A stretch of DNA of 64,000 nucleotides from Trichaptum fuscoviolaceum (GCA_910574455.1 CAJSYZ010000010.1:1268770-1332769), one strand, 5' to 3'. Counted from the first letter of the stretch, positions 53,530 to 64,000 are shown. Notes: generated from the sequence alone by a model not told the origin. Numbers and translations: made by a program.

Positions 53530-56219
53530 ATGAGTTCGGATTGGTCGTCAGTCAATGCTCAAAGTACCTCCGCTACAGCTACCTCTGCTGCAACTAGCCA
53601 TCATTCAACCCCTACGAAGCCTCGCTTAGTCTCGAATAGATTCACGCATCAGAGCGTCGATGAAGACTTTAAGACCGAGCTCACTCGACATCGGTATAGT
53701 GACATCTCTTTCGAGGACTTCTTGACGTGTGCTTTTGATGTACATCCGCACGAGTTAGAAGCTTTGAAGACCATCGTGAGGCAAGCTTCTGTCCACAGTT
53801 CACCTGACTATCTGAGCGCGAAAAAATCGTTCGCCTTCTTCGCTGAGAAGGAGGAGCCGGAAATGTACAAGCCATTCGCCAAGATGAGTAACATGGTGCT
53901 TGAACGTCATCAAAACGGGCGACGGATTAAGGCTCTCGCTTTCGATGGAGACACCTACGTCAAAAGCCGCTTTGCGCAGCGGAAACCAGACCTCGTGATT
54001 GTACCGGAGAATGATGGTGATACCCAGCTCACGATGACAAACGTGGAATGGCACCACATGTTATGCGTGTTGGAGTTTAAAAAGAAGCTGAAGAAGAAGG
54101 ACACTGAAATTAAAATCTCTGCTGGTACGAAACGCACTCGGGATGAACATGAAGCGGGGACGGTAGTCGATGGTAATAAACGACAACCATCAGGCTCTAC
54201 GGAGAATGTTTCGATAAATGCAGAGGCAAGCTCCTCAGGTGTACCGGTACAACCTGTGTTAAAGTCTGGAAGAAGCCAAGGGTCTTCTTCTGCCACAACA
54301 TGGTCGCTCGTCTCGAGCGTTGGGGGCACTGCACCCGCGCATCCCTCCGAACGAAACTTATCGCGCGGAAGAAGTGGTCGAGGATCGAAAGGGAAGCGAA
54401 TTTCTTCGAAACATCGAAAACCAACTGTTCCTTTCCATGGCGTCGATGCTCCGGAAATGGGTAGTGGACGGCAGTCAATGGGTCCCCCTGACGCAATTAT
54501 GAAGGAAGCTCTGGTTCCAGAACCGGTTCAGCTTGAGGATCTTACTTCAGAGGGTCATTCCGCTATTCGGCGAACGAGCGCGGCCACATCCTCTACTAGT
54601 CAAGCAACACACCCAACTTCGAACTCAGCTGCGCGGGGTCACCCAGGGGCAGGAAACTTAGGACAATTAGAGGTGCAACTCGCAAACTATATTGCAGAAG
54701 TGATGAGTGAACGCTCAGACCGTACATTCGCCTTCGGTGCAACCGTACAGTCTACTAAACTGCGGTTAACGTACTACTCACGTTCAACGTACGTCATCTC
54801 GGAAGAAATCGACATCCTCGAACAACCCGAATCATTCGCTGTCTTCCTAGTCTTGTTTTCCATGCAGACGGGAGAGCCGGAAAAGCTTGGTTTTAATACA
54901 GATATCAAGTTCTGTGATCCTTTCGATACCAAGCGTGAAGAAATGAAACCACTGGCCGTCAAACTGGATGCAATCAATGGGGGCGACAATTTTGACCTCA
55001 AGTCTGACACTGTCTTGGAGCTGGGGGGCTGCATACACACGGAGTACTGTCTAATGGGTCGAGCGACGGCGGTATATGACGTGAAGCGTCCCGAGGGATG
55101 CGGAGTTGACCTTGTGCTTAAGCTCTCATGGCAAACGAAGGGCAGGAGACGCGAAGACAAAGCGATTCTTATGGCGCGGGATGTCGATGCAGAGCATTCA
55201 CCAGAGATCTATGGGGTAGCTGTTCTAACCGAGAAGTCGCCTTCATCAAGCCTCAAGACGGCATGCACAAATCCTCCCTCCAAGCCATCCGACGAGCGGG
55301 AGCTACGCATCATTCTTATGCGCAAGTATAAGAATATCGAAGACCTAGAGGACGATGAGTTCAGTGCGATCATCCCTCAGTTCGTTGTTTGTAAGTCCTC
55401 CTAGTTGTATTCGTGATGCTTGAGTCTCTTCAGCTGTTCTCGGCAGATGTACACAAGCTCTTTTCGGAGAAGGAACTTCTTCACCGGGATATCAGTATCT
55501 TCAACATGGCATATTACGAGAAAGACGACCATAAAATTGCTACGTTGATCGACTTCGACTTGGCTACATTCCCAGAAGACATTCAACCCCAATCAGAGAT
55601 AACAGTAGGGTCTACTCCTCCCCAAGATAATCCACAGGGTGAGGCTGCTGTTCCTAATATTGTCCACCCTCGTCCGGAAGATCGTTCGGGAACAACACCT
55701 TTCATGGCAATCGAGACTCTCGACATGAAGACACCAGGTTACAAGCATCACCTTTGCCATGATTTGGAGTCTATTTTCTATGTCGTGGTTTGGCACGGAG
55801 TCGGGTATAGGCATAAGATGAACATATACCCTACCGAAACCAATCGATTCAACAAGGATCGAAGGCAGCGAGATGTACTTAGAGGTTGGAGAATAGGGCC
55901 TTGGTCCGCAGTCATGACTGTGAAAGTCGCTTTTGTTAACCGACCTCTGGATATTCTTCGATCAATCATACACCCTCTGCTCGCTGTAGTTGCCGCCGAT
56001 TTGGTGGATGTGATCAGGGCTAGAGATCAGGCATCCGTTTCGGAAGATCTTGATCGGTTTCGTTTGGAACTGCAAGCCAAGACGCAACTAAACCTGCAGC
56101 CAGGGGTGCAGTTGCCAACTCCTGTTGTCCGTGATACGAATGTTGCCATTTTCCCCAAATTCGCGAAAGCATGGGGGATCACTGGAATGAATTGTGGAAA
56201 GAGTTGTTGTGTAGCTTAG
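53530..56219 (+). CDS. FunK1-type fungal protein kinase
   Basis: Exons 53530-55390 and 55447-56219 (a 56-bp intron between them) give 877 residues. FunK1 is a kinase family expanded in multicellular fungi. The N-terminal half carries the FunK1-specific region (FEDFLTCAFDVHPHELE, then HHMLCVLEFKKKLKKKD, LGQLEVQLANYIAEVMSERS). The kinase core follows: a diverged N-lobe with VLKLSWQTKGRRRED, the catalytic loop HRDISIFN (about residue 634), IDFDLAT in place of DFG, TTPFMAIETLD as the activation/P+1 region, and HHLCHDLESIFYVVVWHG typical of the family. The protein ends NCGKSCCVA, where the last four residues have the form of a CaaX prenylation box. The 3' half has been copied three times downstream. 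Substrates unknown. Confidence 0.9.
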
Positions 56220-56525
56220 CTAACCTAAGTACTGTGTTCGAGTCGTCCTCTGGATCAACATTCACCAGAGATCCCTTTTAATTCCCTGCTTTGCTTGTTC
56301 TAGCTGTTCCAGACGTTCATTTGCATCTATACTGTTGTCTGCATTGCAAATCTGTTTCTTGTATAGCATTCAAACCAATGTCTTATTGTTACCATACTGA
56401 AGTTCGAGCATCTGAAATTGAAGTAACAAATTGCCTCTCTGGAAATCGCTTCTTTGATCTTATGCTCATCATAACTTCAAGTTGTCATGAAATCTCAACA
56501 ATGATACCCGATTCCACCCACCGAT

Positions 56526-57126
56526 GAGGCCACATATAGAGTTGCTTTCCCTGATGATATTCGACAAGAGTCTCCAGGAACAATTGCCTTCATGGCCATC
56601 GAAACTCTTGACTTGCGTCATTCATCGGGGTACAAGCATCTCCTAAGCCATGAATTGGAAACCATTTTCTATGTGATAATCTGGCACACACTCGGGTACA
56701 GACACATGAAAGGCATATATCCAGCCGACGTCAATGGTCCTAATACCGATCAAAAAAAGAGGGACATGTTGAAGGACTGGAGAACAGGGTCTTGTACCCA
56801 TGTTGCCAATGCGAAGGTCGCATTTATCAACCGGCCTATGCCAGTAATCGATTCTATCACCTCTCCTTTTCTTCAAATAATCACCCTTCGAATGGTTGAT
56901 CTGTTCTCCACCAGACAGATGGCGTTACTTTCACGAGGCCTCTACCTGGAGGAAATGAAGCTCGAGGCGAGGCCAAAATTCAGCAATACACAGGACCGCA
57001 GCCAGTATGGTGGCCACTACCCCAGGTTACGCCTGTTATACCTGGCCCGAAAGATGCCATTTTCCCGGAGTTTGCGAGGGCTTGGGGCATAATAGGAGTA
57101 GAATGCCAGGACAGTTGTTGTGTTTA
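56526..57126 (+). pseudogene. FunK1 3' fragment, copy 2
   Basis: In-frame similarity to the FunK1 C-lobe from DDIRQESPGTIAFMAIETLD through HELETIFYVIIWHTLGYRH to LEARPKFSN. A frameshift near 57000 follows, after which the other frame continues DAIFPEFARAWGIIGVEC and QDSCCV before a TAG. The catalytic loop is absent. Preceded by 300 bp of unrecognised sequence after the intact gene. Confidence 0.85.
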
Positions 57127-57690
57127 GTTCATTACTACCAAGATACTGATTGTACCAGATCCACCGAATGCGCGTTTTGCTTGCACAATATTCAGCCTCT
57201 CCTCCGTTGTTACGCTGTCATTTTCACTGAAATCTATCATTAGTGAAGTTACTGAAGTATAGTTTGCAATAGGAACAACTTGAACGTGAGGAGCGTTGCT
57301 GATTTTTCCGAGCTGAAGTATACGGGTTTCTGGAGCTTCTATTTTACGCCGTTTTGTAATATCCCAGTACGTTGTGATCTGTCTCGCTGTAACTTTGTAG
57401 CTGACACTTCAACTTGTCATATGAGGATAATTTGGCAAATATTCGTATCCGTGTGAAGTGAAGCTTAGTTGTCTGAGTTCGATGGTCTGAACGCTTTGAT
57501 CTTATTCGACTTGACCTCTTAATCGACTTGACCTAATCATGTTTTCTTCCGAAGACCTACTGCGAACGCCCGCCGCTAGTCACTACAGGTGGCGACTCGG
57601 AGCAGCTTGAGGCTTGTCACGGTCTCAGGCTGCTAGTGGGAACTCTTCCGCCTGGCTATCGAGCTACTCAACTCGACTTCACCAAGCTTC
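57127..57690. other. Spacer of the FunK1 array
   Basis: The first about 180 bp (GCGCGTTTTGCTTGCACAAT, ACGCTGTCATTTTCACTG and following) recur after the third copy near 58290-58440, showing that 3' flanks were duplicated together with the coding fragment. The remainder has no recognised gene. Confidence 0.6.
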
Positions 57691-58160
57691 GACCTATGCC
57701 ACGACTTGGAGTCTCTTTTTTATGTCGTCGTCTGGCATGGGACTGGAATTCGATACAAAATATGCACGAACCTCCACCAAGAGAAGGGTCAGCATATGGT
57801 CAGAAACAAGATCAGCAGCGTGGAGGCGTGGAGAACAGGACCCTGGGCCACGGTTAGGACCCGAAAGATACAGTTTGTTACCAGTGCATGGGATATCCTC
57901 AATCATATCAACAATCTTCCTCTCCGCTTGATTGCCTTTGAGCTGCGAGACCTTTTCAACGGAATATTGCAATCTACACTGCAGAAATCACACGACAGAA
58001 TGAAATCAGAGGCTAGAGCCATCATGTCACAACATGGAGAACAAGCAGTCGTTTCAGAACGAACGCGCAAGATATCGAGCCCATCTATTGCCATCTTCCC
58101 GACCTTCGCAGCAGAGTGGGGTGTCATTGGAAAGGATTGCCAGGAATGTTGTTGTGTGGT
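57691..58160 (+). pseudogene. FunK1 3' fragment, copy 3, with a duplicated tail
   Basis: Begins abruptly at DLCHDLESLFYVVVWHGTG and continues to AIFPTFAAEWGVIGKDCQECCCV. Upstream FunK1 sequence is missing. About 50 bp later (58213-58254) the last fourteen codons occur a second time (SWGIIGIKCQKSCC), a partial tail duplication. No usable start codon or kinase active site. Confidence 0.85.
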
Positions 58161-58604
58161 ATTGCTTGCCAGTGGGTGTCGCTATTACGGTTCTAATTGT
58201 ACTCTACTTTCCAGCTGGGGCATAATTGGAATAAAATGCCAGAAGAGTTGTTGTATTACTGCCTATTTCCAAGTAACAGGATCCCCGATTGCGCGTTTTG
58301 CTTTGCACAATGCTTTCAGCCTTTCCTCCATATTTACGCTGTCATTTTCACTGGGATCTAATATTTGTGAAGTATAGTTAGCAAAAGGAACAAAACTTTC
58401 GGGCGTGAAGCAACTTGAACTTGAACTTGAAGTTGATGACTAGTACTTTCCTTTTCGGTACTACTATTTGGCCGTCGTGTCTTGTTCGTTCAACTTGACA
58501 ATCATCCACCACATCTGCCGATGTGTTCACATACGGATTCATCGCTTTCAAAAGACATTATATCTAGGAACGCTTTCACTATTGATGTCCGGAAGGAGTG
58601 TATA

Positions 58605-59144
58605 AGGACAATCACCTTCATGTCTGTCGAGACTTTCGATTCGGACTCGCCAGGCTACCAACACCACCTATGCCACGACTTGGAGTCTATATTCTATGTA
58701 ATGGTTTGGCACGCGGTTGGGTACCCAAGGGAAATAGATGTCACCAAGTTCGATCGTCTAAATATATTGAAGTGCTGGCGAACGGAGTCTTTGGCCAAGG
58801 TCAAGACCGCGAAGGTCGTATTCATCAACAATCCTATGGACGTATTTCCATTAATCACCTGTCATTCGCTCACACTAGTCGTTGCCAAATTGTTGATGAT
58901 AGTCAGCAAGAGACATCACACCGTTCTTGACAGATACCTCGCCCAGATTAGAATGGAGGCCAAGCAGCAGCAAGTACTACAGCCTGAGTCAGGAGCGCAG
59001 CTAGCCGTGCAATTAGTAGATGGACGTACCTCTGATCTCCCCAGTACGAAAAATGCCATCTTTCCGGAGTTCGCAAGTGCGTGGGGTATAATCGGAATGA
59101 AATGCGAGGAGAGTTGTTGTGTGGATAGGTCAATGTCATACTAA
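58605..59144 (+). pseudogene. FunK1 3' fragment, copy 4
   Basis: Open from about RTITFMSVETFDSDSPGY through HHLCHDLESIFYVMVWHAVG and TKNAIFPEFASAWGIIGMKC to EESCCVDRSMSY. The stop at the usual position is lost, giving a 7-residue extension. The frame is open but lacks the catalytic loop and N-lobe, so it is not a kinase. It could still be translated (an in-frame ATG is at 58620). Confidence 0.82.
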
Positions 59145-59336
59145 ATATGTGCTGTACGAACATGACTCTAGAATCTAGTCTTTTATGCACCCTTCTCATT
59201 GCCGTCTTCATTGCCGTTTCAATCGTATATGAGTTACTTTAGCAGAGCATTCCTTCACTATCACTAGGAAACTGAGAATGGTCGAAGTCCTTCTTTATTC
59301 TTATGACTTGAACTCAAGTAAATGTCAACCTCGTTC

Positions 59337-59633
59337 CCAGGGGTCGCCTGACGGGCTCCCCCCACTGGCATTAGTAATAATCTCCTAATTAAGTGTTTGT
59401 ACAAACAAGACATAACTTAACGAAATTGGAAGGGGAGCCGTCAGGCGACCCCTGGAAGAACTGTACATGTAAGCAAGACCGCCCAACGCGCGGCAAACAC
59501 ACGAAAACACCCCGCCCGCAACACGGGCAATTCCGAAGGGCGGGAAGCGCGAGACTTAGTTCTTCCAGGGGTCGCCTGACGGCTCCCCTTCCAATTTCGT
59601 TAAGTTATGTCTTGTTTGTACAAACACTTAATT
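59337..59633. repeat. Perfect inverted repeat, 76-bp arms, with a third partial copy of its end
   Basis: Arms 59387-59462 and 59558-59633 are exact reverse complements around a 95-bp GC-rich spacer (59463-59557). Each contains the block CAGGGGTCGCCTGACGG with CTCCCC; the same block occurs again at 59338-59361, giving a second, shorter inverted pairing with the left arm. CAGGG..-type ends suggest hAT-like terminal repeats, but no target duplication was found. The right arm ends exactly where the CSE1 repeat unit begins (59633/59634). Confidence 0.9.
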
Positions 59634-59989
59634 CCCGCTACCCCTTGGGTAGCTGGGTATTCTTAGGGTATGCAACCGTACGGATTCTCTGCCAAAAGTC
59701 AAATGGTCACGTGAAATTGCCTTATAAGTTAAACCTGCCTAATAAAGAAGGCGTTCCATTCGAAAGTTCTGATGGATTTGATTATTACTAATAATGACAC
59801 AATCTGAGACATCGCGCTTTGTCCGTCAACCACCGCTGTCCTTGTCTTTCTTGTACTTATGTCGGACTCACATATTGACACTCCTAATGGCGACGCGTCC
59901 TCGTGGTTTTATACTGATTTCTCTTTCATCTATTTTACATGTCCCTAACATTGCTAATATTTTGTGTTTTTGTTTCTACGACTTGACCT

Positions 59990-61518
59990 GCCATGATCTG
60001 CCGCCCACCTTTGAAGACTCGCACTCCGCTTTCTTTGCTCTCGTCCTTCAGCTTATACTCAATGTCTTCCAAGACCGTTCGGTGTGGCTCGTAGCCAGTG
60101 TCTATCTCAAGAACACGATCAAATGGCGATGGGAGGATGAGGACTCGGCTTTGGCGGACGCAGAGAAGACGCAGCTGAAGGGTCAGCTGGTCCCTGCAAT
60201 GATCACGCTTTCGAGTCCAGCGGACAAGACATTACGAGCGCAGGTTGCGGAGGCCGTGTCCATTCTTGTCAAGTACGATTTCCCCGAGCAGTGGCCAGAT
60301 CTCATCGATCAGCTCGACTTGTCACTCTCGCCCGACGTTGCAAATTATGCAACTAACGTCTCTGTTCTCGAAACTTCCCACTTGATCTTCGCACCTTGGC
60401 GTTCTGAAATACGCTCAGACTTGCTCTACACAACGATCAACTTCATTTTGATCCGCTTCTCGGGTACCTCCCTCAAACACACCGCCACCAATCTTCTGAA
60501 GGGGTCGGGAACTGAAGCAATGGCGCAGGCTCAGGTTGTGCTTCTGTCAATCTTCTACAACATGACGTGCCAGGATCTGCCTCCCATTTTGAAGATTTAG
60601 CAGGGAGTGCTCACCAAGTTCCTTGCTCGGGACCTCGAGATCATGCACGGTGATCCCGACGATTCAACTCCCTCTTTCCTCACCCAAATCAAAACTTCGC
60701 TTTTCGAGCTCGCAAAGCTTTATACGCATCGATACCCGGAGGCCCTCCCGTCTTCGAATACCGTACCGGCCACAGCTCTGTGGGGACATCTCGGTGGAGG
60801 TCAGAGATGTGGGATAGCATGTGACGGGCTGGTCAGTCAGGGACTACACTGCCTCAGCACGGTCATTCGATCAGGAAACTACAAGGCGACATTTTCGGAA
60901 AGGGAGACGATTAAGGTTGTGATCAATGGCGTAGTTGTCCCCAATGTCACATTACGAAGTGTGCAAACTATTTCTTTCATCGCGCTCATCTTTTTACTGA
61001 TATTATCTTGACCTGCAGAACACGTAGCGGAACAATTTGAGGACGATCCTCTGGAGTATGTCTGAGTCGACCTTTCTTTCGCGGCGTCTTCTTGGTCCAT
61101 CGGTCAGTCTCGAAACCTGAGGGAACGACTGCACGGAGGACATCGGCCGCAGTTTGTCGCCACGTGGTTCCCTCCGCAGTCAACGACGACGGAAGTCGTC
61201 TTGACGCTAATAGGGAACGGACCGGAGGATTACAACAGGAAGGAGACGAGGACAGTTGGAAGAGGAAGGATGAGAGTGGGTACCTGCTCACGGCAGTGGC
61301 AACTGTTGGTGCAACTGCTCAGGTAAGTGATGCAAATCGTTCTGGAGGAACAGTCAATAATTTTGAGGACCTATAGCAAGGTCTTACAAGCACGAATGGT
61401 GCATGTCGTGCAGTTCTTCTCGCAACATGTGCACGAGGACCTACAGGCCGATTAGAACTCCGTGCATCCAATTCTCCAGGTTGATGTGATTTGCTTTTTG
61501 TACTCCTTCCGAAATCAG
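59990..61518 (+). pseudogene. Exportin-2 (CSE1/CAS, importin-alpha re-exporter) pseudogene, unit 1
   Basis: CSE1/CAS is a HEAT-repeat exportin that returns importin-alpha to the cytoplasm. Recognisable segments in order: DRSVWLVASVYLKNTIKWRW, VAEAVSILVKYDFPEQWPDL, SVLETSHLIFAPWRSEIRSD, SIFYNMTCQDLPP, DPDDSTPSFLTQIKTSLFEL, VINGVVVPNVTLR, EQFEDDPLEY, LLTAVATVGATAQ, and VQFFSQHVHEDLQ up to SFRNQ. Defects: a TAG at 60598-60600 with a small deletion, a TGA after EDDPLEYV, a TAG after EDLQAD, truncation after FRNQ, and a short segment that reads on the opposite strand. Introns are retained (for example 60955-61017), so it arose by DNA duplication, not retroposition. The unit starts with a displaced piece (FYDLTCHDLPPTFEDSHSAFF) that belongs downstream of residues such as SVLETSH. 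Confidence 0.88.
61096..61185 (-). pseudogene. Inverted micro-segment of the CSE1 pseudogene
   Basis: The minus strand at 61177-61103 encodes AEGTTWRQTAADVLRAVVPS and then GFETD, resembling the CSE1 stretch expected between EDDPLEY..DL (plus strand, up to about 61095) and TTEVVLTLIGNGPEDYN (plus strand, from 61186). Order and spacing fit if this piece of about 80-90 bp were flipped. Confidence 0.65.
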
Positions 61519-62019
61519 GTGTGTAATTTTAACATAATAGAATTTTGTCTGCTTGTAACATAGTAGAATATTGTATGTACAGATGTAAAGAAGAAAAATG
61601 TTTTTTTTCTCTAACAATAACCTCACACCCATCCGCGGGTAGCGGGCTCTGCTGTGAGGAACTCGCAGCCACTAACTGCTTGTTCCCGCTACCCCTTGGG
61701 TAGCTGGGTATTCTTAGGGTATGCAACCGTGTCCAGCGCCTGCCAAAAGTCAAAAGGTCACGTGAAATTGCCTTATAAGTTAAACCTGCCTGTTAAAGAA
61801 GGCATTCTATTAGAAAGTTCTGATGGATTTGATTACTAATGATGACGCAATCTGAGACAAGGCGTTTACTCCTCGCCATCGTCGCCAACGTTTAACGTGT
61901 GCACTCTTCCTTCTCCTTTCCTCAGAGTCGGACTCACGTATTGACACTCCTAATGGCGACGCGTCCTTGTGAGTTTCTTTTTGATTCCTACATGTTCATG
62001 ACACTGCTAATATTTTGTG
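61519..62019. other. Junction region between CSE1 units
   Basis: AT-rich tail of unit 1, the shared hairpin-forming junction (61637-61700), and the start of unit 2, including SDSRIDTPNGDAS-coding sequence near 61925 that has a counterpart (SDSHIDTPNGDAS) near 59865 in unit 1 and may derive from an N-terminal exon. No intact gene. Confidence 0.55.
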
Positions 62020-63062
62020 TTTTTGTCAATCTTCTACGACTTGACCTGCCAGGATCTGTTGCCCGCCTTTGAAGACTCGCTCTCCGCTTTCTTTGCTCTC
62101 CTCCTTCAGCTCATACTCAATGTCTCCCAAGACCGTTCGGTGCGGCTCGCAGCCAGCGTCTATCTCAAGAACACGATCAAACGGCGATGGGAGGATGAGG
62201 ACTCGCCTTTGGCCTACGCAGGGAAGACGCAGCTGAAGGGTCAGCTGGTCCCTGCAATGATCGCGCTTTCGAGTTCAGCGGACAAGACATTATAAGCGCA
62301 GGTTGCGGAGGCCGTGTCCATTGTCGCAAAGTACGAATTCCCCGAGCAGTGGCCAGATCTCATCGATCAGCTCGTCTCTTCACTCTCGCCCGACGCTGCA
62401 AATTATCCAACAAATGTCTCCGTTCTCGAAACTGCCCACTCAATCTTTGCGCCTTGGCGTTCTGAAATACGCTCGGACTCGCTCTACACGACGATCAACT
62501 TCGCCGCTTCTCGGGCACCTTCCTCCAAATATTCAAACACACCGCCACCAGTCTTCTGAATGGATCGGGAACTGCAGCGATGGCGCAGGCTCAGGTCGTG
62601 CTTCTGTCAATTTTCTACGACTTGACGTGCCAGGATGTGCCGCCCACCTTTGAAGACTCGCACTCCGCTTTCTTTGGCGCTGAGCAGGGAGTGCTCACCA
62701 AGTTCCTTGCTTGGGACCTCGAGAACATGCGCAATGATCCCGACGATTCGACTCCCTCTTTCCTCACCCAAATCAAAACTTCGCTCTTCGAGCTTGCCAA
62801 GCTTTATACGCATCGATACCCGGAGGCCCTCTCGTCTTCGAATACCGTACCGGCCACAGCTCTGTGGGGATATCTCGGTGGAGGTCAGAGATCTGGAGTA
62901 GCATGTGACGGACTGGTCAGTCAGGGACCACGCTTCCTCAGCATGGCCATTCAATCAGAAATCTACAAGGCGACGTTTGCGGAGAGGGAGACAATCAATG
63001 TATTGATCAAAGGTGTAGTTGTACCCAATGTCACATTTACGAGGTGCGCAATCTTTTTCTTC
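62020..63062 (+). pseudogene. Exportin-2 (CSE1/CAS) pseudogene, unit 2
   Basis: Same arrangement as unit 1, including the displaced FYDLTCQDLLPAFEDS piece fused in front of LLLQLILNVSQDRSVRLAAS. Continues with KYEFPEQWPDLIDQL, APWRSEIRSDSLYTTINF, FYDLTCQDVPPTFEDSHSAF, GVLTKFLAWDLENM and VLIKGVVVPNVTF. Defects: a TAA at 62293-62295 where unit 1 has CGA (Arg), and a frameshift near 62505. The unit ends in the intron after VVVPNVT; later exons present in unit 1 are absent. Confidence 0.88.
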
Positions 63063-64000
63063 CATCACCTTCATCTCTACTGATGCTGTCTCAACCTCAG
63101 TGCACAAAGTTGCGAAAAGATTACTGTATTTTCTGCCAATCAGGCGCTTCTGTTTATTTTCCATATTCCTGCGACCATCTACCTCCCAATTTCAAGCTCA
63201 TCTGTAGCAATGTGATCTTGGCTTGCTCGTGACTGACAGTCATAGACCTGTGTCGGTTGCTAAGGGTGACATCTACTTTACATGCCACCTTCTCGGGCAG
63301 TCGAAGTTGGCGAAGGATTCAAATGTATAGATAGTAATAGACTTCTGTATGTAAATCTCTTACAATAACTTCACGCCCATCGACGGGTAGCGGGCTCTGC
63401 TGTGAGGAAATCGCAGCCACTAACTGCTTGTTCCCGCTACCCTTAAGGTAGCAGGGTATCCTATGGCGTATGCAACTGTCCACTTTCTCTGCCAAAACTT
63501 TAAATGTCATGTGACTTTTACTTTCGGTACCGAAAGTACCTTTTAAAGCAGGTTCTTCTCGCGTATTTCTTGACCCTCGTTATTACTGACTCTATAGAGT
63601 CAGTTCTTACGGGTGGACTACACTCATTTCATACCATGCCACACTCATTACCTGGAGAAGGATGACTCTACGGACACGGAAGAGAAAGTCCAGGACGTTC
63701 CCTCACTCACGACAGCGGCAGCGATGATCATGATTTCCCTCCGCTTCGCGCTTCGATAGTCTTGCTTAGTACCTCAGACACGAACTTGAAGCACGCTTGA
63801 GCGGCGCCTAATGGGCTGTAAACACGATCACCACACACCATATGCTGCATCGTATTCTGTCATGACAGTGTATCCGATTCAATCCTTATTTGGAAGGGTA
63901 TCCGATACTTTACCATATTTGGAAAGTGTGGTGCAAAATGTAAAAAAAATTGGGCTGGGATAGCGTTATATTCAAAACCTGTATTTACTATTACATGAGA
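63063..64000. other. Right flank of the CSE1 array, no gene recognised
   Basis: Contains the start of a third array unit (63432-63515), two perfect 20-bp palindromes (63519-63538 with core CTTTCGGTACCGAAAG, and 63585-63604 with core GACTCTATAGAGTC) and otherwise only short frames. Confidence 0.5.

Larger units (their letters stand above)
59634..63515 (+). repeat. Tandem array of roughly 2.0- and 1.75-kb units containing CSE1 pseudogenes
   Basis: The unit start TCCCGCTACC, then GGTAGC.GGGTAT, GTATGCAAC and TGCCAAAA, occurs at 59633, 61683 and 63432. The end of units 1 and 2 is also shared: GGGTAGCGGGCTCTGCTGTG at 61637 and 63385. The third start diverges after about 80 bp. The GGGTAGCGGG and CCCGCTACCC strings around each junction can pair as a small hairpin. 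Confidence 0.85.

Noticed and set aside
56292..56527. A 78-codon frame between FunK1 and its first fragment
   Set aside because: No similarity to FunK1 or anything recognised; likely chance.

Overview
The window looks like genomic DNA of a basidiomycete fungus, most likely an agaricomycete. Genes are split by many short introns (about 50-110 bp, GT..AG, often GTGCGT or GTGAGT donors). The gene content fits: GT61 glycosyltransferase, F-box-like proteins, a FunK1 fungal kinase, paired cytochrome P450s and a chromodomain Gypsy retrotransposon. Species cannot be read from the sequence. No convincing tRNA, rRNA or CRISPR array was found.

Layout. 1-5060: a triose-phosphate/nucleotide-sugar transporter (minus, cut by the left edge) and a GT61-type glycosyltransferase. 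5463-9155: two tandem F-box-like paralogs. 10886-12557: a TLC-domain membrane protein. 14129-17709: an unclassified inverted-repeat transposon with a 6-bp target duplication and no recognisable transposase. 18166-19732: a single-pass membrane protein. 21132-22599: an Old-Yellow-Enzyme-type (YqjM-like) oxidoreductase, with a second copy at 41844-43313.

22600-41700 is a transposon island separating the two oxidoreductase copies. It contains a 590-bp hAT-type MITE, a 277-bp-arm palindrome, and a chromodomain Gypsy element on the minus strand (25533-36389). That element is interrupted by a solo LTR of its own family in gag and by a solo LTR of a second family (LTR2) in the pol chromodomain; the LTR2 itself carries a nested solo LTR. 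Next comes a long-TIR element (36455-40772, 398-bp inverted repeats) inserted in an LTR fragment and carrying a decayed LTR2 with another nested solo LTR. Five-base target duplications at four of the LTR insertions make the order of events readable.

43536-53291: a divergent histone H2A/H2B pair, two tandem P450 genes with the same ten intron positions, and an RRM protein resembling ALY/REF export factors. 53530-59144: one complete FunK1 kinase gene followed by three decayed copies of its 3' half. 59387-63540: a perfect 76-bp inverted repeat and a tandem array of exportin-2 (CSE1/CAS) pseudogene units, one with an apparent internal micro-inversion.

The theme is local duplication (F-box x2, oxidoreductase x2, P450 x2, FunK1 x4, CSE1 x2) in a transposon-rich neighbourhood. 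The most intriguing unexplained signal is a hairpin with a nearly invariant 12-nt loop. It recurs in two otherwise different LTR families and in a third, unannotated repeat, and in the two LTR families it sits just downstream of a TATA-like box. All exon boundaries and family assignments were made by eye from the sequence; no database search was run.
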